This document shows positions 1-5,527 of a stretch of 10,415 nucleotides of DNA, in pieces. A program made the position numbers and the translations under genes. The notes beneath the pieces were generated by a model, which was not told the origin of the DNA, made no database searches, and saw only the letters and a program-made list of their open reading frames with translations. Within the stretch, counting starts at the first letter, position 1; each line of letters opens with the position of its first letter. The stretch is from JABSOG01 sp041583135 (GTDB lineage Bacteria > Pseudomonadota > Gammaproteobacteria > Enterobacterales > Alteromonadaceae): NCBI GenBank assembly GCA_041583135.1, contig JBFHGJ010000158.1, positions 1 through 10,415 of the forward strand, given 5' to 3'.

Positions 1-69
1 AGCGATGACCCCGGCTGGATGTTGGCTTCTGGTGGTGCTCTATTGTGGTTTGGTTGTCGGGTGCTCGTT
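1..69 (+). repeat. Partial copy of the ~156-bp repeat family (copy a)
   Basis: This stretch matches 1752-1820 at 68 of 69 positions by eye; the single difference is GTGCTCGTT here against GTACTCGTT there. The window begins inside the unit, so more copies may lie upstream. Similarity to the full units stops right after CTCGTT at position 69, where the unique DNA leading to the Fic gene begins. It carries the GTCGGGT form of the unit, whereas the internal copies at 1285-1753 have GTCGAGGT. Function unknown. Confidence 0.9.
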
Positions 70-83
70 TGGATTTGTTTTGC

Positions 84-155
84 GGCTAATTTAAGGCTAG
101 TTTTCGGCTAATGATTTGCTTGATTTACGGCTAACTTTCGGCTAGTTTAAGGCTA
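84..155 (+). repeat. 11-bp direct-repeat array upstream of fic
   Basis: The pentamer GGCTA starts at 84, 95, 106, 129, 140 and 151, giving spacings of 11, 11, 23, 11 and 11. The 23-bp gap holds one degenerate unit (GCTTGATTTAC at 118-128). The consensus is roughly GGCTARTTTWM, seven units in all, the last truncated. The final A of the last GGCTA is the A of the fic start codon, so the array covers the leader and the translation start region. An 11-bp period is close to one DNA helical turn, so copies face the same side of the helix, as in iterons or cooperative operators. A regulatory role for fic is inferred only. Confidence 0.8.
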
Positions 156-1198
156 TGACATGGTATCCGCAATATACAATCAGCAATAAACTCCTGCTCA
201 CTATCCGTCAGATAGGGGAATCAATTGGCGAAATTAGAGCGCGAAGGCTAACGCCTGCGGCTTTAGCAGAGTTAGAAATTAACGCCCGAGAATTATCATC
301 ATACGCCTCTACCAGTATCGAAGGTAATCCACTTCCGCTTACTGATGTGAAGCGATTACTCAAAAATCATAAAGAAAATATCCGTGATACTGAACGTGAA
401 GTGCTTAACTACAATAATGCATTGCAATCACTTTATGAATCTGTACGGAAAAATGACTTTGAGCTTAACATAAAAACACTGGAAAAAGTCCAGGGGCGGG
501 TGGTTCAAGGGTTAATGGATAACCCGTCTCATTGCGGTGCTATACGACAAGCCCCAGTGATTATCCGCAACCCAAGAAAGCTTGATGAAATCGTGTTTAT
601 GCCACCCGATGCAAAAGATGTCAGGCAGCTAACACAAGATTTGATGGCTTTCATTAATGATAATATCGGAAAAATTGATCCTGTTATTTTGGCCGGTATT
701 TTTCATCGGCAAAATGTAATTATCCATCCATTTATTGACGGCAATGGAAGAACGACACGCTTGCTGACAACGGCTATCTTGGGTAAGGCTGGACTAGACT
801 TATTCGAAATATTCAGTTTTGAAGATTATTATAATCGCAACGTCACACGCTATTTTAAAGCTGTTGGCCTTGAAGGTGACTATTACGATTTAAAAGACAG
901 TATCGATTTTTCGCAATGGCTAGAATATTTTGCCGACGGCATACTGGATGAGTTACGTCGTATTGTTAAATTGCTGCCAGAACAATCCTCGGCACAGCCA
1001 CGCTTAGAGCCGCATCATCAACAGATATTGGACTATATCGCTCAGCATGGCAGCATTACCCAACGAGAATACGGTTCGATTACCAATAGAAGTCTAGCAT
1101 CACGAAAGCTGGATTTTGAAAAGTTGCTGCAACTTAACCTGATTGAAGCCAATGGCGTTGGTCGTGGTACATATTATGTAAGGCCGAGGTCTAAATAA
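155..1198 (+). CDS. Fic family protein adenylyltransferase with N-terminal inhibitory helix
   Basis: Fic proteins transfer AMP (sometimes other nucleotide parts) from ATP to hydroxyl side chains of target proteins in the cytoplasm. The core motif HPFIDGNGRTTR is complete at residues 191-202: catalytic His191, metal-binding Asp195 and Arg199/Arg202. The N-terminal inhibitory motif [S/T]xxxE[G/N] is seen at residues 52-57 (S-T-S-I-E-G), with Glu56 expected to block ATP binding. This places it in the self-inhibited class II group, which needs no separate antitoxin. A beta-flap region lies near 137-151, and residues 285-345 look like a winged-helix domain. The length of 347 residues is normal for this group. 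The start at 155 has only a weak AAGG just upstream and is embedded in the 11-bp repeats. The gene stands alone, between copies of the ~156-bp repeat. The target is unknown. Confidence 0.93.
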   Translation: MTWYPQYTISNKLLLTIRQIGESIGEIRARRLTPAALAELEINARELSSYASTSIEGNPLPLTDVKRLLKNHKENIRDTEREVLNYNNALQSLYESVRKNDFELNIKTLEKVQGRVVQGLMDNPSHCGAIRQAPVIIRNPRKLDEIVFMPPDAKDVRQLTQDLMAFINDNIGKIDPVILAGIFHRQNVIIHPFIDGNGRTTRLLTTAILGKAGLDLFEIFSFEDYYNRNVTRYFKAVGLEGDYYDLKDSIDFSQWLEYFADGILDELRRIVKLLPEQSSAQPRLEPHHQQILDYIAQHGSITQREYGSITNRSLASRKLDFEKLLQLNLIEANGVGRGTYYVRPRSK

Positions 1199-1199
1199 C

Positions 1200-1223
1200 G
1201 TCCGCTTAGTGCCGATGGCTGAC
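1200..1223. other. Imperfect inverted repeat just after the fic stop codon
   Basis: GTCCGC at 1200-1205 can pair with GCTGAC at 1218-1223 with one mismatch, around a 12-nt loop, starting two bases after the fic stop. An A-rich stretch follows, but no T run on the plus strand, so a classical intrinsic terminator is not supported. Read on the minus strand it spells the peptide MSAIGTKRT, which I recall vaguely as a recurring start of spurious short ORFs in dispersed bacterial intergenic repeats. That recollection is weak evidence. Confidence 0.3.
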
Positions 1224-1284
1224 ATAAAAAGGGTCAAATCATTCGTCCTACAACCAAAAAAGGAACTCTGCAATAACGTTTTAG

Positions 1285-1820
1285 CATTGACCCAACTGGG
1301 TGTTGAATTTGGGTGGTGCACTATTGTGGTTTGGTTGTCGAGGTGCTCGTTAAGTGGTCAAAGCAAAAACAACAAGTTTTTGGGTTTACCTTTGCCCTGA
1401 GGTTCAATTGGCGTTAGCCAGATGTGCTGGGGTGTTTTAGCGATGACCCCGGCTGGGTGTTGAGTTTGGGTGGTGCTCTATTGTGGTTTGGTTGTCGAGG
1501 TGCTGGTTAAGGGGTCAAAGCAAAAACAACAGGCTTATTGGTTTACCTTTACCCTGAGGTTTAGTTGGCGTTAGCCAGATGTGCTGGGGTGTTTTAGCGA
1601 TGACCCCGGCTGGATGGCGGCTTCTGGTGGTGCTCTATTCAGGTTTAGATGTCGAGGTGCTCGTTAAGGGGTCAAAGCAAAAACAACAGGCTTTTTGGTT
1701 TACCTTACCCTGAGGTTCAATTGGCGTTAGCCAGATATGCTGGGGTGTTTTAGCGATGACCCCGGCTGGATGTTGGCTTCTGGTGGTGCTCTATTGTGGT
1801 TTGGTTGTCGGGTACTCGTT
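1285..1820 (+). repeat. Tandem array of ~156-bp direct repeats (copies b to e)
   Basis: Four head-to-tail copies lie at 1285-1440 (b), 1441-1597 (c), 1598-1753 (d) and 1754-1820 (e, partial). Units of 156, 157 and 156 bp abut without spacers. They share landmarks in order: CGATGACCCCGGCTGG, GGTGGTGCTCTATT, TGTCGAGGTGCTCGTTAAG, GGTCAAAGCAAAAACAAC, CCCTGAGGTT and TGGCGTTAGCCAGAT. Copy b is degenerate at its start (CATTGACCCAACTGGG). Copy e ends at CTCGTT, the same position at which copy a ends, and shares the GTCGGGT subtype with copy a. Identity between internal copies is roughly 85-90% by eye. No transposase or CRISPR features are associated. The unit does not encode a conserved protein that I recognise. 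Confidence 0.92.
1583..1610 (+). other. Hairpin spanning repeat-unit junctions
   Basis: GCTGGGGT (1583-1590) pairs with ACCCCGGC (1603-1610) over 8 bp with one G-T wobble, around the loop GTTTTAGCGATG. The same hairpin occurs at the b/c junction (1426-1453) and the d/e junction (1739-1766). Copy a at the window start keeps the right arm only, because the left arm falls outside the window. The left junction of copy b lacks it. The hairpin is conserved with the repeat, so it may be a functional part of the unit (recombination, transcription or RNA structure), but this is inference. Confidence 0.55.
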
Positions 1821-2133
1821 CAGCGCCGGTTGCCGAGCAGATCGGCTATTTGGTATCAACGGTGAAGTGATAGATTGTTATTTGGAAACGTTTGTGGAGT
1901 GTTGGTGTTGTCTGCCTTTATCTTTAGTTTGCAGTTATTGCTCAATTTTATTGGTTTTGGCTTTAGCCAGTGACAATAGCCATGTATTGACGGCTGTTAA
2001 TGCCGTCGCCTTGGGAATATTATGGCTTGCGCAAAAAGCAAGGCAATCGACAGCAGCCTGTTGGCTAAGAAGCGGATTAGTGCTGTCGATACCTGCGGCA
2101 AGCTACAGTGCCTATGCATGGTTCTTTTTGTAG
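1756..2133 (+). CDS. Possible small hydrophobic membrane protein, start inside repeat
   Basis: This 125-codon open frame begins at an ATG within the last repeat copy, so about its first 22 residues are repeat-encoded. The rest (from 1821) is unique sequence. The predicted product is strongly hydrophobic, with candidate membrane segments near residues 6-22, 47-71, 78-92 and 106-125, and it is rich in cysteine (eleven by count). No family is recognised and no clear ribosome binding site is seen. A GTG at codon 38, downstream of the repeat, is an alternative start. It converges on the large minus-strand gene with a 12-bp gap. It could be a real small gene, a decayed fragment, or chance from T-rich DNA. 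Confidence 0.35.
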   Translation: MTPAGCWLLVVLYCGLVVGYSFSAGCRADRLFGINGEVIDCYLETFVECWCCLPLSLVCSYCSILLVLALASDNSHVLTAVNAVALGILWLAQKARQSTAACWLRSGLVLSIPAASYSAYAWFFL

Positions 2134-2145
2134 CGGATTTTAGTT

Positions 2146-4464
2146 TCACTGATCTTTTAAAAATGCCGCTATTTCTTTACGTACGCTTAAGGTTTTAAAA
2201 AAGTTAGTATGATGCACTTCATCGTTTAACTCGCTGCCTTTACCAAATGAGCGCAGGTCTTGCGCTTGGTTTTGGCCAAAGAACTTGGCGCCCTCAAAAG
2301 GCACTACCAGATCATTGTCGCCATCAAATACCTTTTTATCTAACAGTAGCTGATCTATAGCTTTAAACACTGGGTTTGCCGGGTCATAGTCGGCGCGCAT
2401 GTATCCATAGTGATTGGCAAAGGTTAGCTGGTTCATTTGGTCAAAAATGGCGGCATTGGGCTTCATATCATCCACCCCAGGCAATGACTCAACGCCATTG
2501 GCTAAAAGTTCAAGCAGCTTTTGCAACCCAAAGCTGGTGAAAGGGGCGCTCAGGCCGTTTATTACATTGACCAGTGTATCGATACTATCGGCAAGCGGCG
2601 AGCCTTTACAGGCGCCAGCAACAAACAGCACTTTTTTGACCTTAATGCGTTTGACTTTGAGCTTTTGTACGTTGTCGTCGTTTTCCAGCAAGAGGCGGGT
2701 AATGGCCGCACCACGACTATGACAGATAATATCGAAGCTGCTGTTTTTAGGGAGCTTCTTAATTAAGTCTTGCACATTCTCAGTGACGCTTTTTGACAGG
2801 GTATGATGATTAAAGCCGATGATATGCTGGTATTTCCGCGCAATGGTTTGTAGTGGGTGGGAGCCAAGAGTTTGTTCTTCCTCCAGCAGCTCTAACAATG
2901 AACCGAATGCACCTTCAACCGAGCTGATAATGCCGTGAATAAACAGCAGATAGTGTTTGTTTTCAGGTAATGCCGGTGCTTTGGTCAATTGGTAGATAAG
3001 TGGTTTTTTATTGCTGCCAGATTTTGGCAGTTTTTTCGGTTTAAACTGTAAAAGCGATTCGGTTTTGAAATGATGTTCAACCTTATCTGCAACGTACTTG
3101 ATGATTGGGGCGGTCACATTGTCGGTGATGGCCTTGCGAATTTTATCTAGTACCTTCACTTTGATAATTCGCACAATACGTTTAAACGCTCGGGTAATGA
3201 CATTGCCCTTTGTTGCAGTGACGCAGCGAGTCGGAATGGTGAATTCGCCTTTCTTATCGGCGAAAAAGTATTGGCAGCTCTTATCGTCAATCACTACTGC
3301 AATGCATTTGTCATCATCTGAAATATCAGGCAGTTTGATTTTTACCTCGGTAGTGCTGTTTTGCGGCGCGCTGGCGCGTTTGCCATTATACAGTGCAGTA
3401 TCAAACGACACTGCCGCCAGTTCTTCCCACTCTCCCTCATCAACCATGGCTTTAAGCGCTTGGTGTTTGGCGATCATTGCGCTGTTATCGCTCTCAAGCC
3501 GATTGCTGCGCTTTTGAGCAAGTTTTTGTTCTATCTGCTCTAGTGAAGCGGCTTGTTCAACCTCAACGCTAATGCCAATTGGGCAAGACAGATTTATGTT
3601 GGTTTGCGCGAAGCCTGTAGCGGCTTTTTGCTCAAACACTATGAATTTTTCATTCGCACCTAACGTGGCTTTATGTTCAATATCGGCGTCAGTATCAGCA
3701 ACAGGCATCAGCAGTTCGAGGTGATCTTGATTGCGGTTGATTCGCGCAAGTTCTTGCATTTTCGCTTTGGTCTCACGTCGCTTTTGAGCAACTGGGTCGT
3801 TTGGCAGGGCATATGTGGCAAAGCCTTTGTGTTTGGGGTCGTAAAAGCCCACATAGCCGCCGGGTTTCACGCCAAAAGAGCTTAAGAATTTACCTTCATT
3901 GTGGCTGTTGAGAAAGTCGTTACGAGAGCCAGTCTCGTTTTCCTCAGAGAAATACAGCGGCAGTACAAAGTTAGATACCGCAACGCCGTCAATTTCGTAT
4001 GTTTCGCTTTGTACTGCATCACACATTTCGTGCCAGTGATAAACAATACGGCCTTTTTCGTTGGGGTCAGGGTGGGGGCCACGCAGCAGATGGTTGGCAT
4101 TACGATCTCCGAGCATTTCAAGCACTTCATGAGAGAAGGTTACCGACCAGTGCTCGCCAAGCTCTCTGGCAAGTTCGGTGAAAACAAAACCAAAGGGAAT
4201 GCCACGATTGTTTGCTTCGTGGTAGCCAAGTGCGTAGGCCACATCGGCGTTATCCCACAGATAGATGATGGCATCGCCGCGCATACTGATTGGGTTTTGC
4301 GGGTTAGGTTCGGTGCCTTCCATACCCTCTAAACGCAGACGGCCGCCAATGTGCCAATAGGGTTCAAAGTCGTCTTTGATTTGACGGTTTACCGCCCGAA
4401 TAACACGTTGTACTTCAACATCACGAATACGTCCTCGGGTGCAATTGATCACTGAAATTCTCAT
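2146..4464 (-). CDS. Two-domain protein: zincin-like N-terminus and alpha/beta-hydrolase C-terminus
   Basis: The 772-residue product has two recognisable halves. Residues 60-175 resemble a peptidase-like family whose hallmark is HEVLE...GD (112-120) followed by E-M-C-D (146-149) and VSNFVLP (163-169). HEVLE replaces the usual HExxH, with Glu116 where the second His would be, so proteolysis is unproven. Residues 503-770 look like a serine alpha/beta-hydrolase: oxyanion motif FIHG (508-511), nucleophile elbow CHSRGA (Ser583), acid in DNDLVVP (probably Asp718) and a late His at 751 or 752. The middle contains a charged coiled-coil-like stretch (305-345) and a cationic amphipathic segment (422-470). 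There is no signal peptide or membrane anchor, so it is probably cytoplasmic unless exported by a specialised system. The start is supported by AAGGTGAT upstream of the ATG. No operon partner is seen. Substrates are unknown. Confidence 0.82.
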   Translation of the reverse strand: MRISVINCTRGRIRDVEVQRVIRAVNRQIKDDFEPYWHIGGRLRLEGMEGTEPNPQNPISMRGDAIIYLWDNADVAYALGYHEANNRGIPFGFVFTELARELGEHWSVTFSHEVLEMLGDRNANHLLRGPHPDPNEKGRIVYHWHEMCDAVQSETYEIDGVAVSNFVLPLYFSEENETGSRNDFLNSHNEGKFLSSFGVKPGGYVGFYDPKHKGFATYALPNDPVAQKRRETKAKMQELARINRNQDHLELLMPVADTDADIEHKATLGANEKFIVFEQKAATGFAQTNINLSCPIGISVEVEQAASLEQIEQKLAQKRSNRLESDNSAMIAKHQALKAMVDEGEWEELAAVSFDTALYNGKRASAPQNSTTEVKIKLPDISDDDKCIAVVIDDKSCQYFFADKKGEFTIPTRCVTATKGNVITRAFKRIVRIIKVKVLDKIRKAITDNVTAPIIKYVADKVEHHFKTESLLQFKPKKLPKSGSNKKPLIYQLTKAPALPENKHYLLFIHGIISSVEGAFGSLLELLEEEQTLGSHPLQTIARKYQHIIGFNHHTLSKSVTENVQDLIKKLPKNSSFDIICHSRGAAITRLLLENDDNVQKLKVKRIKVKKVLFVAGACKGSPLADSIDTLVNVINGLSAPFTSFGLQKLLELLANGVESLPGVDDMKPNAAIFDQMNQLTFANHYGYMRADYDPANPVFKAIDQLLLDKKVFDGDNDLVVPFEGAKFFGQNQAQDLRSFGKGSELNDEVHHTNFFKTLSVRKEIAAFLKDQ

Positions 4465-4467
4465 AAC

Positions 4468-4495
4468 ATCACCTTTGTAATCTCAATTCAGATTA
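4468..4495 (-). promoter_or_regulatory. Ribosome binding site and 18-bp palindrome upstream of the two-domain hydrolase
   Basis: On the minus strand, AAGGTGAT (plus 4468-4475) is a good Shine-Dalgarno sequence a few bases before the start codon at 4464. Next to it, TAATCTCAATTCAGATTA (4478-4495) is an inverted repeat with perfect 6-bp arms TAATCT/AGATTA and an AATT centre. Its place directly ahead of the ribosome binding site fits an operator or a leader RNA structure. No convincing -35/-10 pair with normal spacing was found beside it. Confidence 0.4.
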
Positions 4496-4862
4496 TGTCG
4501 TTGTTGTTCGGCAATTATCATCCTTTTGCTATGGTTGAATTCTACGATGTCACGTACGGATGAAGATGAACGAAATAACAAAACAGGTATAAGTTTAGAG
4601 CATAATGAAACAACGCATGTAACTAAAATAGTTAATATTCGGACATCTTGCCTAATAGCCCTCAACAACCTAATGGGGTTGGGCGCTATTTTACACGATC
4701 ACCTATGACTGGCGCTGAACTTGTTGACTTGCTGGTCGCTGTATAAGGTGTTCATCTCATCACCCTAAACAGACGAATACAACTTGTCGTTATTGTGCTA
4801 GGGTTTTAGTGTGAATCGATTCGCTTCAAACCTGCCTATTACCTACCAATGTTGAGGATTTC
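4496..4862. other. Gene-free intergenic region between divergent genes
   Basis: The hydrolase gene leaves leftward and the thioredoxin-like gene starts at 4863, so this stretch should hold both promoters. I see no convincing coding sequence; the short open frames on both strands lack ribosome binding sites and family features. It contains the terminator-like hairpin at 4654-4690 and a perfect 10-bp palindrome GAATCGATTC at 4813-4822, about 40 bp before the thioredoxin-like start. No sigma-70 promoter with good boxes and spacing could be assigned by eye. Confidence 0.5.
4654..4690. terminator. Terminator-like hairpin
   Basis: AATAGC (4654-4659) pairs with GCTATT (4685-4690). Inside these arms, CC and CAAC pair with GTTG and GG, with one bulged base on each side, giving about 12 bp of stem around an 11-nt loop. 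A TTTT run follows on the plus strand (4689-4692), and the minus strand reads AATAGC-flanked with a short TTA. It could act as a weak terminator, but no plus-strand gene lies directly upstream, so its job is unclear. It may instead be the remnant of a gene end or a structured leader. Confidence 0.35.
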
Positions 4863-5366
4863 ATGGTCAAAACTTTATATCTGTTGGCTTTAGGGTTGTT
4901 GTTTCAGTGCGCATCCTCCGCAGCCCAGCAACCAAAAGTTATCGATTGGAATGATAAAGAGCTTAGCTGGCTGTCTTATGAAGAAGGTCTTAAGCAGCTT
5001 AAAAACACCAATGGGGTTGGCTTAATGGTGATATATGGCGATTTTTGCCATATCTGTAAAGACTATGCCAAGTTGTTTAAACGCCAAGATGTAATAGAAA
5101 GCCTGCAAGGCATTGTGCTTATGCGTGTCGATGCCGTAGCACACCCAGAGGTCAGTGAGCGATATGATTTAGATGGCGGATATGTGCCGCGTACTTTCGC
5201 ACTCGATAGCAACGGCAAAGTCAGCCCGCAAATGCACCGCAAAAGAAGTCAGTTCAGTTATGTTATGACCTTTGACGACCCTAAACCGCTGATCCGTTTT
5301 GCCAAAAATCTCAAATTTTATCAAAGTGAGATCAACAAAGTTAATATTGTCACATCAAAAAGATAA
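4863..5366 (+). CDS. Exported thioredoxin-fold protein, ERp18/AGR2-like, CHIC active site
   Basis: The 167-residue product starts with a signal peptide (hydrophobic residues 5-15, likely cut after SSA near residue 20), so it should act in the periplasm. The LFQC preceding it is a poor lipobox, so a lipoprotein is less likely. The redox motif C-H-I-C lies at 62-65 in a typical beta-strand/helix setting, and the cis-proline is Pro109 in GGYVPRTF. Residues 104-150 (GGYVPRTFALDSNGKV, then S-Y-V-M) recall the TXNDC12/AGR2 branch, where GGYIPR and LDPSGKV occupy the same places. The expected role is thiol-disulfide exchange on exported proteins; direction and partner are unknown. GAGGA before the ATG supports the start. 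It appears to be transcribed alone, and the next promoter begins 45 bp downstream of its stop. Confidence 0.82.
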   Translation: MVKTLYLLALGLLFQCASSAAQQPKVIDWNDKELSWLSYEEGLKQLKNTNGVGLMVIYGDFCHICKDYAKLFKRQDVIESLQGIVLMRVDAVAHPEVSERYDLDGGYVPRTFALDSNGKVSPQMHRKRSQFSYVMTFDDPKPLIRFAKNLKFYQSEINKVNIVTSKR

Positions 5367-5411
5367 CCTCTGAAGACGCCTTAAACCGTTACGTTCGGTT
5401 ACATATTGCAG

Positions 5412-5439
5412 TTTACATCAGTGTATATTTTGCTAATAT
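5412..5439 (+). promoter_or_regulatory. Sigma-70 promoter of the tetR-efflux operon
   Basis: TTTACA (5412-5417) and TAATAT (5434-5439) are separated by 16 bp and each is one base off the consensus hexamer. Transcription would start near 5446, inside the first operator, so a repressor bound there would block RNA polymerase. This is the only good promoter seen before the three-gene operon. Confidence 0.65.
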
Positions 5440-5487
5440 GACCGCCGGTCACAAAATGACGGTTGGTCTATTTTTGACTTTTGGTCG
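5439..5487. promoter_or_regulatory. Three phased operator sites for the TetR regulator
   Basis: Three 13-bp sites start exactly 18 bp apart: TGACCGCCGGTCA (5439-5451), TGACGGTTGGTCT (5457-5469) and TGACTTTTGGTCG (5475-5487). All keep TGAC and GGTC around four variable bases; the first is a perfect inverted repeat. The first overlaps the last base of the -10 box and the predicted transcription start. The layout fits autorepression by the TetR-family protein encoded 40 bp downstream, and therefore control of the whole efflux operon. Binding is inferred from position and symmetry. Confidence 0.7.
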
Positions 5488-5527
5488 ATTAAATAGACGC
5501 TTTTATCGCTGAGGTAACTTACAACAG

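Noticed and set aside
1209..1400. Short plus-strand ORF over the start of the array, and the overlapping minus-strand ORF at 1100-1321
   Set aside because: Both cross the fic end or repeat sequence, lack a ribosome binding site, and are not preserved in other repeat copies.
1285..1820. Integron attC sites in the ~156-bp repeats
   Set aside because: Only copy b has a GTTRRRY-like core (GTTAAGT); the other copies read GTTAAGG, no matching RYYYAAC partner frames a long palindrome, and no integrase is present.
1285..1820. CRISPR array
   Set aside because: The repeats are about 156 bp and abut one another, with no short repeats alternating with unique spacers and no cas gene.
3098..3517. Plus-strand ORFs inside the large minus-strand hydrolase gene (also 2414-2722, 3901-4332)
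   Set aside because: They are antisense to a well-supported 772-residue protein with recognisable active-site motifs, and have no family features.
4483..4668. Small minus-strand ORF upstream of the hydrolase gene, overlapping a plus-strand ORF at 4526-4708
   Set aside because: Neither has a convincing ribosome binding site or family resemblance; the two shadow each other in intergenic DNA.
4727..4748. Promoter TTGACT...TATAAG ahead of the thioredoxin-like gene
   Set aside because: The spacer is only about 12 bp, too short for a sigma-70 promoter.
5384..5400. Terminator after the thioredoxin-like gene (AACCG...CGGTT)
   Set aside because: Only five base pairs of stem and no T run, so it is too weak to call.
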